Shown here: positions 1-10,391 of the stretch, one piece after another
Layout of the letters: every line of letters begins with the position of its first letter
How positions within the stretch are numbered: the stretch's first letter is position 1
Assembly (NCBI RefSeq): GCF_050947875.1
Contig: NC_134572.1
Coordinates: forward strand, 126,473,605 to 126,537,604
Length of the DNA stretch: 64,000 bases
Direction of reading: 5' to 3'
Source: Dermacentor variabilis
Lineage: Eukaryota > Arthropoda > Arachnida > Ixodida > Ixodidae
Program-made: the position numbers and the translations under genes
The notes under the pieces: model-generated
Seen by the model: only the letters and a program-made list of their open reading frames with translations
What the model was told of the DNA's origin: nothing
Databases searched by the model: none

Positions 1-149
1 ATGAAACCATTTTTTAGAGCACGTGCCTCCCAGCCCTTGCTTTCAAGGCCTTGCTGAGGCACTAGTGCTACAGCCATTTGTTGTTTTACTGATCATCCAT
101 ATCTCATGAAACATCTATTTTCATCGCAGACACCATCAATCACTGTCAT

Positions 150-380
150 GTTTTTATACTTGTATTTTACGCACTTCAGAGCGAATAAATTTTAGGCCCT
201 TTTACAGCCATATTGCATCACATGTATATTTTCCACCTTTTAGCGAATATTTTTAGGCCACTATGCAGCCGTGTATCATATACTCCCCACAATCAACACT
301 CACATATCATTGACAAGCACGGATCATCGACTTGGCGCTCTTTGGCCACATCTGGCCCTTGCGCCAATAAACTCTACAAA
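150..380 (+). repeat. dispersed repeat, copy 1 (second copy at 17,930-18,300)
   Basis: This stretch matches 18,130-18,290 in order and spacing. Both have a cgaatatttttaggcc block, then acagccgtgt, then a gctctttggccacttctggccc-type block followed by a purine-rich tail. No frame with recognisable protein is shared. The two copies are diverged by many substitutions and small indels, so the family is old. Function and class are unknown; a short non-autonomous element is the simplest reading. Confidence 0.6.
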
Positions 381-404
381 TCAATCAATCAATCAATCAT
401 TACC

Positions 405-638
405 CACACTTGGACCGATCCCGAAGATAGTGCAATACCAGCTCGAGCCGCGGCGGAGGTGAAGCAGGCGTTAAGCATTCCCCATACCTGGGCCTATCCG
501 GAAGATAGTGCAATGCCGGCAGGACCCTCGGCGGCCGTGAAGGAGGCGTTAAGCACTCCCCATACGTGGGCCGATTCCGAAGATAGGGCTATGCAGGGTC
601 GACCCACGGCGGAGGTGCAGTTCGCCATTAAGGGGGCC
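405..638 (+). repeat. three tandem 78-bp units, all open in one frame
   Basis: Three consecutive units start at 405, 483 and 561. Each begins with codons for H-T-W and carries a P/S-E-D core followed by an alanine-rich stretch ending in V-K-x-A-L. The period is 26 codons and the frame stays open across all units within an open stretch of 213-668. Differences between units fall at several codons. This could be a minisatellite that happens to stay open, or a repeat-bearing piece of an old coding sequence. No family is recognised. Confidence 0.7.
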
Positions 639-668
639 CACATACACAGATTCCGTTGGAGAAGCTAG

Positions 669-1214
669 AAAGTTTTTAGAGGAGGGGTACGAGGCAGTGT
701 GGGGGAGGGATGCAGGAGGAAAGAGATGCAAGGAGCTCGATTTTGTCCAAGGGCCACCCTGCACTAAACATGCGAGAAGGAAAAGGGTAGCGAAAGACTA
801 AGAGAGACAACAATGGTGATTTCAGATTGATCACGTCCTTCAGACAAAGGGCAACCTGTATATTAGTAGGGCATTTAAGGTGGCTTAAACATTTCAACTA
901 TCCCCCCCTCACAGTGCAGTCCACCCCAGGTCAGCACTAAGTAACTTCGTCGATATTTGAACGAATTGGTATTATTTTAAGAATTCGGTTGAATACAAAT
1001 ACTATTACTAAAATGCTATTAAAATGCAAAATTGATTTTATCGCTGATTGTTATCTATTTGTGCACAGGCAAAGTACTCGCATACCTTTAAAAAAGAAAG
1101 AGTGCAAATTTACATGTTTAAATTATGCTGTCATAAGTATTCGTACCTTTTATGGCACAGAAACACCGCCGCATGGTGTCAGGGCGAGGATCAACAAATT
1201 TACTGCAAAAATAT
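669..1214. other. no supported gene
   Basis: This AT-rich stretch has only short open frames without recognisable motifs. I see no inverted repeats or RNA gene in it. Confidence 0.5.
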
Positions 1215-1300
1215 CAATTTAGGAAAAATGAAGGAAGGATAAGGGAAAGACAGGGAGGTCAACTAGGCTGAGCCCTGTTTGCTACCCTGTGCTTAGCATG
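1215..1300 (-). mobile_element. LINE 3' untranslated-region relic
   Basis: On the minus strand this reads as a pyrimidine-rich LINE tail with a gggtagcaaac block followed by ctccctgcctttcc-like sequence. The tttgctaccctg(t/c)gct block also occurs at 37,862-37,945, and related GTAGCC/GGCTAC blocks occur near 4,300 and 49,580. I infer scattered 3' ends of one I/R1-type LINE lineage. No coding sequence remains here. Confidence 0.4.
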
Positions 1301-1679
1301 GGGCATTGAAAAGATGAAACCGATAAGAGTACTTGCTACTTCGCACAAATACACAGAAAACGTAATGTTCATTATTCTGTTCATCACGAGCAGTCATATA
1401 GGCTGGTGCATCTCAAGAATCGCAACAGCGCTTTTGTGACTTCGCACATCGCAGTCGCAAGGATGTCACGGTACGAAGATCGCTCCTCTAAAATACCTGC
1501 TATCTCTAAGTGCCTTGTACTGTCCAAAGGGCAAGCCACTCATCGTCGTATGTCAGGCAGTCACACAAAAGGTGTTATGTTTTTTCTTTGTTCTTTTTTG
1601 TATACAACACGTGTTGTAATTGGCAGTGTTTGTCATTCCAATTAGGAATGAGTTGGTACATATAAAGACACTCCCAGTC

Positions 1680-2610
1680 GCAGGCGACACGGTAACGTAG
1701 CAATGGAAATTCGAGACGTCTCACATTACTTAATCAACGGCTGCAGAACGCACAGCTATCCATGATGTTCTAGATTTTATTGGTCAAAAATCATCAGAGT
1801 CATGTTCATGGTCCATCTTTTCTGACTCGACAGCAGCTCTCCAGTTTCTGCTGCTCCCTTTAAACCACGGACCTAATGTGCAATTAATTGCTGACATCCG
1901 TCTACTTGCTCATCACGCAATTGACAAGGCGCAGATCATCATCTATCAATGGATAGCCGGTCACTGCGGAATTTTTGGGAATCGCAGTGCGGACGACGCT
2001 GCTCGATAGGCCTACGACAGTGCCCATATTATACCAATACCACTGTCGAGAACAGATGCATCCACAAGGCTTCGCACCCTCGCACACGAGCCTCCACGGA
2101 CTGGAACACGAGTGAATTCACCAACGCACGCCTCCATAGATTTGATCCTCGTCCCTAACTTCGTCTTCTGCAAGGGATACCACTACTGGAAGTAGCACTT
2201 CTGCGCCGCCTGTGGCTCGGCGTGGCATTCATGAATACCTATCTCTTCCGACAGCGCTGCTTGCGGTAACTGTGGCTGCGAATAGACGATCAAGCACCTG
2301 CTTTTTGACTGTTCCCGTTACAATGCGGCAAGAAAAGTGCTCGAAACTGGACGATCGCCTCTTGACACAGGAAAATGTTCTAGGAAACTGGTCCAGACGG
2401 GTTTCGGCACTGAAGGCCTTCACTCTTTCGTTAGCGCGAGAAAATGGGCGTTTTTTATACGCCTCCGAAAAAAATTGTATTCTGCTACAAATAATATTCC
2501 AACACGCATGGAAGCATAGCATATTGTGCATAATGAAATGGTCTTTCCAAAAACGTACGTTGCTGAACAAAAGATTTACTAGCTATTAAATAAAAGATAA
2601 AAATTCTAGA
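1680..2610 (+). pseudogene. decayed LINE 3' end: RNase H domain and zinc knuckle
   Basis: The stretch 1,745-2,009 reads as the C-terminal half of a retrotransposon RNase H domain. It has an I-F-S-D-S core aspartate motif near 1,815 and a later Q-W-I-x-G-H-C-G-I segment near 1,950, then N-R-S-A-D-D-A-A. A shifted frame at about 2,260-2,345 gives a cysteine/histidine knuckle (C-G-N-C, H-L-L-F-D-C) typical of the ORF2 C-terminus of I/R1/LOA-type LINEs. Stops and frame changes separate the two parts. An ATTAAATAAA sequence near 2,585 may be the old 3' end. The element cannot encode a working protein. Assignment to a specific clade is not possible by eye. Confidence 0.7.
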
Positions 2611-4234
2611 GAGCACCATTTTTGCGGCCAGTTGGTAAAAACAACAATAAAAAGGACATGATATTTACAAAAAGATTAGTATCAAAGGAAATTCAGAATG
2701 TACGCTTCAAAGATAGATAACCCAGGAATAGTGCCTGAAAAACTGAATGCTCAGTACACCGCCGCCCTTCGGATAAAAAAAAACAAAAAAACAAAGACGA
2801 GTTTATCGCTTATGCCATGCGGCAAAGCAGTTCCTGGATTTTGTGAAGCATAGGTGCACTCCGCACTTTTCCTACAAAACATCTCGTTTTTTTTTTTCGG
2901 ACTTTGCGGTCCTCGTAACACCTTTTGCAGTTCCGCCTTTTCGGCATCTTCTGAGGCTTGTCCGATGACAAGTTCAAGGAACGCACAAGAAGTCCAAGTC
3001 CACTGGAGTCGTACACCTTTTCCTGGACTGATTGCTCTCAGCGTAGCTGGGCAACTACAAGATTACGCATCCAAGCATATCTGTTTGCATTTTTGCAGAT
3101 TGTTTTTTTTTTCACCTCTGCAGAGAAGGAGAGTAGAAATAAATCGCACGCCATTGTAAACTGTCTTGCGCTGATCCGTAGTGCTGGGTCGAGATGTGCT
3201 ACGAGTGGTCTTCTTGGCATGAATGTAAGTTTCTTTGCTGCCGATGGCAGCACATTATAACCAAGCGAAGTATGCACCCTGAAGATAATGAGTAGAGCTC
3301 TCAGGTCGTGCAAAAAGATCGGCAGATAAGCGCGCACAAGAAAGGAGACCGCTCAAGGCCGTAAAGGAAACTCGCCGGTGAACACCTGACTACAGCAGTC
3401 CCATGCTGACTCAAAACATCGCCGCCGATAGACATTGAATATGCGGTCATCTTCTGAATCATAACTCGAGTCCTCGTCGACAAATTAAAGCGCGGGTGCA
3501 GCGTTCTTTTGAGCACGACGCTTTTTCGTAGCGCAACTGCGAGGGATGACGCCAAGGGAGCGACTTTCAATAACTGCACAGTGGCACCAGCTGCGCCCCT
3601 TTCCTGGATTTTACGAGGAAAGCCAAACTGAAAATCTTTGAAACTGGTTGTAAATGCCAGGTTGTAAATGCTAGTATGTAAATACATACTAGCGGAATAA
3701 AACGACTCGAACTCCAAGCCAAAGCTCACTGCTGAACAGCTGGCGTCATTTTCGCTTAATTATCACAGCTCATCACTGTAGGACGACAAAGCCGGCAATA
3801 TAATTTAATCCTTTACTTGCTGACAGTCATTTGATTACAATATGTTGAAGCTAGTGCAGCATAATCGTGAGTAGAATGCTTTTTTTCTCAAGCGCGGCAG
3901 AAGGTGACAGCCACGTCCCTTTCCGCTTAAACATGCGCGCATTAGTTCGCATAAAAGTCGGTCAAAAATGACGACATCGCCGCAGCGCGAAAATTTAAAC
4001 TGATTCTGAAAGATCAGTGCCTGTACTATATACTGGATGGCCTTAGCTGGATAAGAAACGGCACCAACATGCATAAATCGGCGAACTGAAGCATCGATCA
4101 CTGGTGATCGATTTGAATAGGCATGGTAACGAAAGAGTTAAGTGCTCTGCTCAAGTGCTTAAGGGATTGTGCGACAGACTGTGATAGTTGCAGCGCGCAG
4201 CATCGCGGTATTGTGTGAAATATTCTCACTTTAT
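2611..4234. other. no supported gene
   Basis: The stretch holds poly-A and poly-T runs and unrecognised open frames. The longest is 142 codons on the minus strand at 3,301-3,729 and has no motif I can name. It may be old repeat debris. Confidence 0.45.
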
Positions 4235-4310
4235 TTCTTTAGTTGTTTCTTCTGTCACCTTTTATTCCCTTTATCCCTTTCCCCAGCACAGAGTAGCCAG
4301 CCGGTATGGT
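4235..4310 (+). mobile_element. possible LINE 3' untranslated-region relic, plus strand
   Basis: A pyrimidine-rich stretch (ttattccctttatcccttt) leads into agcacagagtagccagccgg. The order matches the tails seen in reverse at 1,215-1,300 and 49,560-49,620. Support is only this short shared pattern. Confidence 0.3.
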
Positions 4311-4379
4311 TACAGCGGCTAAACTGAAAAAAAAAAAATGTTCCAAGATCCGGGTGAATTCATGCTTGAAGATATGTTT

Positions 4380-4725
4380 ACTACGACTTAAAATAACAAA
4401 AATAAAACAAAATGGTATAAACGTTTCGCCACCTCTCAGGTGGCATCTTCAGTATACAGTGGCACAAATGAGGGCACGTCCAGTCTACTCGTACCCCACG
4501 CCCTTGTAAACGTCCGGCAGGGAGCCATGGTTGATGTTGCACGCCCCGTTCGTCACGAGGGGTGAACCACGAAACTCCTGGAATCGTGGTTCATCCGTCG
4601 TGACGAATCGGCGAAATAGTGTGCGGAGAAAGGAAGGACGAAGTGATGCACGAAAACACCCGAACCGCGCGACGCCGAGGGCCGTCTCACTGCACGCGGT
4701 GCAGACATGCCTCGGCTGCATGGGC
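4380..4725 (-). mobile_element. Penelope-like element relic, 3' end
   Basis: On the minus strand the end of an open frame (4,485-4,721) reads N-I-N-H-G-S-L-P-D-V-Y-K, close to the C-terminal tail common after the GIY-YIG domain of Penelope-like elements. It is followed at 4,400-4,460 by a hairpin-forming block (gccacctgagaggtggc) and gaaacgttt, then an A/T-rich tail. That combination is, from general knowledge, characteristic of Penelope-like 3' ends in arthropods. No RT or catalytic GIY-YIG residues are visible, and a palindrome interrupts the coding part. A different element using the same tail is possible. Confidence 0.5.
4551..4605. repeat. 22-bp-arm palindrome inside the Penelope-like relic
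   Basis: Arms 4,551-4,572 and 4,584-4,605 are inverted copies with two mismatches around an 11-bp loop. It sits immediately next to the relic coding tail and probably inserted into it as a short foldback element. Confidence 0.8.
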
Positions 4726-5561
4726 GCGTGTACGGCTTAACGTCCAAGTATTATGCCGGCGTGTGGCGCGCACACCAACGGGTAGAGAGAGAGAGAGAGA
4801 GAAGGAAGGCGGGGATGTTACATAAGATGTTAAAACCAACGGCTAGCGCTCAAATCCGCGGAGCACGCGGAGCGACAGTTGGTCATTTTAAGCACGAGCC
4901 GTCATTCTGAAGTGTGGGATGCTCTACCTTCTCCATCACTGGGGCAGCGCTGGATGCTTTGGAAGAATGAGAAAATAAAAGTAAAAAAAGAAATCAATGT
5001 GAGCGGTTCCCGTGAACTGTGGGAATCAATGTGGGCGAAGCTTTGTACTCTGTTTGCTACTATTGAAGGCAATTAGCGATGATTTTGACGGCGAATGTGT
5101 AATTTCTTCAAGGTTTAGTCCAATAGCAGAGTGGTGAGGATGTTGATCGTTATGTTGCGTGTACCCCTGTTGTTTGTCTGCGTAGTCTACAGAACACACA
5201 GGGAGACGTGCTTGCTTGCGGCGTTGTTGTGCGTCATTGTTGATAATATCTGAGAGAGTTGAGCAGTATGATTGCCTCATATGGCGCATCGCATCGTTGC
5301 AGAAGTGTTGAACTTTAATTGAATAGTAGGACTGCACGTAATTCAATAATTATTATAACTGTATGTATACATTGCATACATACATTCACGGTCTGCACCA
5401 CGTTTCGTTGCGTAACGAAGACGCTCCTGTGCCGCGCGACGCTTCTTTCGACACTTCGACACTGAGTGAAGGCTTTGGAGCCATTTTGCTGGCGCGTGTT
5501 TATGTGCTCCTTATTCATACGTGGCCAGCACGCTGTTGAGAGGCCAGTTCCAAGTACGATC
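4726..5561. other. no supported gene; short (GA)n tract
   Basis: A (GA)n run lies at about 4,787-4,802, next to a weak LINE-tail-like aaggaaggcggggatg block. The remainder has only short open frames without motifs. Confidence 0.45.
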
Positions 5562-6295
5562 TTAAGAGGAAGCTTTAGCTCGGGCCCAACTCCGACGCGG
5601 CCTATTCAAATACATGTAAAACGCAAAAACGTTTTTATGAGATAACCACTGGACCGATTTTGATGAAATTTGTCGCATTTGAAAGAGAAAGTTAAATTCT
5701 AGTGTCTGTTGTAAGCGGAATTTCGATTTAGGGTTTGAATTTTCTTAAAACGATTTTCAAATATTTGACCGTTTGAAAAAAATAGAAGCACGAAGTTTAT
5801 AAATTCATAGCTCTGCATCAAGAACCGATATCGCGGTTCTGTAAACGGCATCCATTAGACCATTCAAAGCGGACAAATTCAATATGTCATTTTACATCTT
5901 ACCTATATTTGTTACGTTGGTTACAACGGTTTTGCGAAAGTTGTATTTCTCTATTATTAAATTTTTTTTATATCCATGTGTAACATATCAATATTGTCCG
6001 CTTTAGATGTGCTATTAGATGCAATTCACAGAATTGTATTATCATTTTTAGTGGTTAAGTTACAGAGTTGTAAACTTGATAGTTTCGTTTTTTGAAAATT
6101 TTCGATTTTTGCCTATTTTTAATAAAAAAATTGACAATCTAACTCAAAAATTCGAAACGAACAGTCACTAGATTTTAAGTTTGTCTTTTAAATGCAGCAA
6201 ACCACGTCAAATTTCGTGCAGTGGTTGCCGAGAAAAACGAATTCTCCTTTTACATGTATTTAGATAGGAGCGCTTGAGCTAAAGCTTCCTCTTAA
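5562..6295. mobile_element. TTAA-flanked MITE with about 60-bp inverted repeats
   Basis: TTAA at 5,562-5,565 and 6,292-6,295 flanks a 726-bp element. Both ends begin GAGGAAGCTTTAGCTC and, after a short variable segment, share ATACATGTAAAA about 50 bp in. The interior is AT-rich, with no transposase-like frame. TTAA duplication points to piggyBac or Kolobok type machinery; the GAGG start fits Kolobok better than the CCC start usual for piggyBac, but this is inference. It is non-autonomous. Confidence 0.85.
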
Positions 6296-8032
6296 GGCTA
6301 TGGACGATTGTAATGTTTACACTATCACAGCCCAGGACGTGACCTGCACAGCCCAGCGCCTGAATTTTTGTCGTATAGGAAAGCAAGCAAAGCACGTGCC
6401 ATATGCAGAAACTATGACACGCTGCCGCGGCGGCGCCGGCCGGGATGCGCGGAGACGAGCGCCATCAAGTGGTGCTGCTAGAAACCAGCGGCGCGCGCGA
6501 GAAAGATCACAGTAGCAGCAGTGCCCGGAAAGTCGGGGGAAAAGGCCAAGAAAGCTTAGCTTTAAAAAAAAAGGTCTTCAAACGGAAAGCTGTCGCGCTC
6601 GATCAATTTAGCTCGGCTCCGTTGCCTAAGCTTGTGAGACAGTGCTCCGAGTTCGGACAAAAAAAAAAAAAGAAAGAAAAAAGGATTTCAGTGACCAGAA
6701 TTACACCCCGCTTTACAAACGCGCTTTTTGTAAACATTGAAGAGGGCGAACGTGTGCACACCGAAACCGAATCAGGGTCACAAACCTTACTGCTAATCAC
6801 CAAAATTGCGGGGTAGATCTAGGCCATTTCTTCCGGAAAGTGTACGTATATAGCGTCGTAAAACAGACCGGTGCTTTCTCGCTCAGTTGCCGAGTTTTCT
6901 CGCTGCGTCATATTAATTTAGTTTCCTGTAGAGCAGACTTCTGAAAAGCGCAATCGACCGAAATGAGTTCTGGTACGGTCGTTTTATTACAGTCCGAAAT
7001 AGGCTGCGCTCAAATCATGACAGCTGTTCCCTCTGTGAGGCTTGGACAACGCGCCCTCAGCGCACTGTGTCGGTGTCAGTATGGCAAGACGTCGTGCAAG
7101 TATTTCCCATTTCCTATAATTTTTGTTGCACTTGCACTAGCTGTAGCGTTTGCTGGTCCCAGTCGACCTTTCCTAGGGCTCATTTTCAGAAACTGCGGGT
7201 GTTGAAGCGAAAGTGATTCGCTGCACAAGCGCATGTGATGTTCACATATTTCTAATCTTCATCCTTAAAGCTGGAGTCACAGTTCCCCATTTTTCGAGTG
7301 GCGTGTCATGATTATCTATGTATATATTGCGTGCCGCGAGTCACAGCGGAACGGAAAGCAACATATCAAATTTTTTCAGGCTGCGCCGACTCACGTTCAA
7401 GGTCCTAACACTGCTCAACGCTGTTTACAAGCATCAAAAAGAATAATAACATGCCCAAGGTGCGCAGTTTTACTTATAGAATCAAATCAAACGGCAGCGA
7501 TAACTGCAAAGGTAATACTTATTATTAGCTGAAAGAAGACTTAGATCATCAGTCATAAAACGCGCGTGACAACAGTATACTGTCCACGCTGTAAATTAAA
7601 GCCAAGGATCAGTCAGCTGCTGCAGACCAAGCTCCTCAGAGAGGAAGTGATCTATTTTCTATCGAGGGAACATAACGTCTTCTGGCTGAGCGTAGGGCCG
7701 AGAAGTCTTTAGGATCTGGCATTCCAAGTACTTATTAAATTGAGAGTATAGTAATAGTCGTTGGGCACTAGGCTTAAAAAGTCGAGCCTCCGGACCTCAT
7801 TTCAGGAAAACTTTTCACGCACACATACACACGCACTAGGATATAATGGATTAGTAAAGCACTTTCTGGGCGACTTGGTTCCTAACTGAGAAGGAAAAAA
7901 AATGTTTGATGATTACAATACTCCCTAATGATAAATTTGAGCGCAGCTCTACACGTGCTTTCATTTCACGATATATTGGCTGGCGTGGACAATCGGTCTC
8001 GTGTGGCACGTTGAAAACAGAGCGAAGTGTGG
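6296..8032. other. no supported gene
   Basis: 6,420-6,520 is GC-rich (gccgcggcggcgccgg). Beyond that there are poly-A runs and short unrecognised open frames (up to 123 codons at 6,445-6,816, low complexity). Nothing here is attributable to a family. Confidence 0.45.

Positions 8033-8076
<44 letters not shown>
8033..8076. repeat. (CAT)n, the RTE 3' tail
   Basis: About 14 CAT units adjoin the 3' end of the RTE element, which is (ATG/TGA)n on the element strand. RTE elements typically end in such short tandem repeats. Confidence 0.95.
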
Positions 8077-9700
8077 GCCTAGTTACGCCCACTGCAGGGC
8101 AAAGGCCTCTCCCATACTTCTCCAACTACCCCGGTCATGTACTAATTGTGGCCATGTTGTCCCTGCAAACGTCTTAATGTCATCCGCCCACCTAACTTTC
8201 TGCCGCCCCCTGCTACGCATCCCTTCCCTTGGAATCCAGTCCGTAACCCTTAGTGACCATCGGTTATCTTCCCTCCTCATTACATGTCCGGCCCATGCCC
8301 ATTTCTTTTTCTTGATTTCAACTAAGATGTCGTTTACCCGCGTTTGTTGCCTCACCCAATCTGCTCTTTTCTTATCCCTTAACGTCACACCTATCATTCT
8401 TCTTTCCATAGCTCGTTGCGTCGTCCTCAATTTGAGTAGAACCCTTTTCGTAAGCCTCCAGGTTTCTGCCCCGTAGGTGAGTACTGGTAAGACACAGCTG
8501 TTATATACTTTTCTCTTGAGGGACAATGACAACCTGCTGTTCATGATCTGAGAATGGCTGCCAAACGCACCCCAGCCCATTCTTATTCTTCTGATTATTT
8601 CCGTCTCATGATCCGGAACCGCCGTCACTACCTGCCCTAAGTAGATGTATTCCCTTACGACTTCCAGTGCCTCGCTGCCTATTGTAAATTGCTGTTCTCT
8701 TCCGAGACTGTTAAGCATTACTTTAGTTTTCTCCAGATTAATTTTTATACCTACTCTTCTGCTTTGCCTCTCCAGGTCAGTGAGCATGCTTTGCAATTGG
8801 TCCCCTGAGTTACTAAGCAAGGCAATATCATCAGCGAATCGCAAGTTACTAAGGTATTCTCCATTAACTTTTATCCCTAATTCTTCCCAATCCAGGTCTC
8901 TGAATACCTCCTGCAAACACGCTGTGAATAGCATCGGAGATATTGTATCTCCCTGCCTGACGCCTTTCTTTATTGGGATTTTGTTGCTTGCTTTATGGAG
9001 GACTACGGTGGCTGTGGAGCCGCTATATATATCTTTCAGTATCTTTACATACGGCTCGTCTACACCCTGATTCCATAAGGCCTCCATGACTGCTGAGGTT
9101 TCGACTGAATCAAACGCTTTCTCGTAATCAATGAAAGCTTTATATAAGGGTTGGTTATATTCGGCACATTTCTCTATCACTTGATTGATAGTGTGAATAT
9201 GGTCTATTGTTGAGTAGCCTTTACGGAATCCTGCCTGGACCTTTGGTTGACAGAAGTCTAAGGTGTTCCTGATTCTATTTGCGATTACCTTAGTAAATAC
9301 TTTGTAGGCAACGGACAGTAAGCTGATCGGTCTAAAATTTTTCAAGTCTTTGGCGTCCCCTTTCTTATGGATTAGGATTATGTTAGCGTTCTTCCAAGAT
9401 TCCGGTACGCTCGAGGTTATGAGGCATTGCGTATACAGGGTGGCCAGTTTCTCTAGAACAATCTGACCACCATCCTTCAACAAATCTGCTGTTACCTGAT
9501 CCTCCCCAGCTGCCTTCCCCCTTTGCATAGCTCCTAAGGCTTTCTTTACTTCTTCTGGCGTTACCTGTGGGATTTCGAATTCCTCTAGGCTATTCTCTCT
9601 TCCACTATCGTCGTGGGTGCCACTCGTGCTGTATAAATCTCTATAGAACTCCTCAGCCACTGCCTCGTTAATCTGGAGATTGCGAGAGCCAGCGGGTGTG
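8033..9700 (-). mobile_element. RTE-type non-LTR retrotransposon, 5'-truncated, copy 1
   Basis: The element runs on the minus strand from about 9,700 to a trinucleotide tail at 8,033-8,076. Its features are those of RTE elements: a single ORF2-type protein, a 3' untranslated region of almost nothing after the stop at 8,083-8,085, and a (TGA)n tail. The endonuclease half is absent, so the copy is 5'-truncated. It is about 95% identical at the protein level to copy 2 (50,515-51,204), so the family was recently active. The 5' junction is approximate. A possible gtgtgg repeat at both flanks is too short to call a target duplication. Confidence 0.9.
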
Positions 9701-9738
9701 GGGCCAGCGCGCGGAGGACGCGTGGGCTCGATGCACAA
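8083..9738 (-). CDS. RTE reverse transcriptase (ORF2, C-terminal half)
   Basis: This 551-residue frame copies element RNA into DNA at the nicked target. It shows the LINE-type RT order. An F-R-P-I-S-L-L motif lies near residue 137 and A-F-I-D-Y-E-K-A-F-D near 200. G-V-R-Q-G-D comes next, then the catalytic F-A-D-D near 300. The thumb and C-terminal RTE region follow (Y-G-A-E-T-W; W-x-G-H-V-M-R-R), ending Q-W-A-stop. Full RTE ORF2 proteins are about 1,000 residues with an N-terminal apurinic-type endonuclease, which is missing here. The first dozen or so residues probably come from flanking DNA, since the element appears to start near 9,700. The frame has no internal stops, which is unusual for a truncated copy and argues for a young insertion. 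No promoter is visible. Confidence 0.9.
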   Translation of the reverse strand: MCIEPTRPPRAGPTPAGSRNLQINEAVAEEFYRDLYSTSGTHDDSGRENSLEEFEIPQVTPEEVKKALGAMQRGKAAGEDQVTADLLKDGGQIVLEKLATLYTQCLITSSVPESWKNANIILIHKKGDAKDLKNFRPISLLSVAYKVFTKVIANRIRNTLDFCQPKVQAGFRKGYSTIDHIHTINQVIEKCAEYNQPLYKAFIDYEKAFDSVETSAVMEALWNQGVDEPYVKILKDIYSGSTATVVLHKASNKIPIKKGVRQGDTISPMLFTACLQEVFRDLDWEELGIKVNGEYLSNLRFADDIALLSNSGDQLQSMLTDLERQSRRVGIKINLEKTKVMLNSLGREQQFTIGSEALEVVREYIYLGQVVTAVPDHETEIIRRIRMGWGAFGSHSQIMNSRLSLSLKRKVYNSCVLPVLTYGAETWRLTKRVLLKLRTTQRAMERRMIGVTLRDKKRADWVRQQTRVNDILVEIKKKKWAWAGHVMRREDNRWSLRVTDWIPREGMRSRGRQKVRWADDIKTFAGTTWPQLVHDRGSWRSMGEAFALQWA

Positions 9739-9755
9739 AAGTCGCCGCTGACCAC

Positions 9756-10391
9756 GGAGGAAGGAAACTCAGGAGAGGCCCTGACCTCACTATCTGTGAA
9801 GCTAAAGTGAAGCCGGAAGTTGGCGTTGCTCATAGCGTTGCTCCGCCTATCGGGCCAGCTCTCCTCTCTTGTTTACATTTCTCGCGAAACCACACCGCGC
9901 TGCGCGCAACCGTGCTGCTCGGACCCGCGCACTCCGCAGCAATACTAAGCAATGGTGAGCACGTTAGCATGATTCCGCGAAATAGGGCAAAATTTCCCGC
10001 CGATATTCCTTCGTCCGTAGCCATTACCGTGGCGCGGTACATTGCGTACAGCGTTGCATGCGCGTTCATTTCACGAATTTTAGTTCCTCCTGTCCCACCT
10101 GGCCACATCAACATCCGGGAGAGCACGGTCCAGATAGCGCAGCGCAACAAAACACGAAGACCGACGCAAACCTGCCCGCACGGTGCCTTTGCCACGGTAC
10201 GAAACCTACGGAGCAACACGTGTGAGCGCAAAGAACCAAAACAAAGCCGTCATTGTGGCCCGAAAGGCGTGGCCGCTACGGCAAAGAAATAAAAAATCAG
10301 CAAGAAAGAGGAGAACGTACCACGTCACTTCTTCCACACTTTTCTCCTAGCGCGCGGAGGGGGTAGGGCCTGTCCTCAGTTTCCTTCCTCC
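9756..10391. mobile_element. element with about 29-bp inverted termini, probably a MITE
   Basis: The left end at 9,756 (GGAGGAAGGAAACTCAGGAG...) is matched by the reverse complement of 10,363-10,391 with about three mismatches in 29 bp. The interior contains an unrecognised 198-codon open frame (9,696-10,292) that overruns the left end, so it is probably chance. No target duplication is clear. The RTE element ends about 55 bp to the left. Confidence 0.65.

Noticed and set aside
405..638. CRISPR array
   Set aside because: Units are contiguous 78-bp tandem copies without spacers, in a eukaryotic context.
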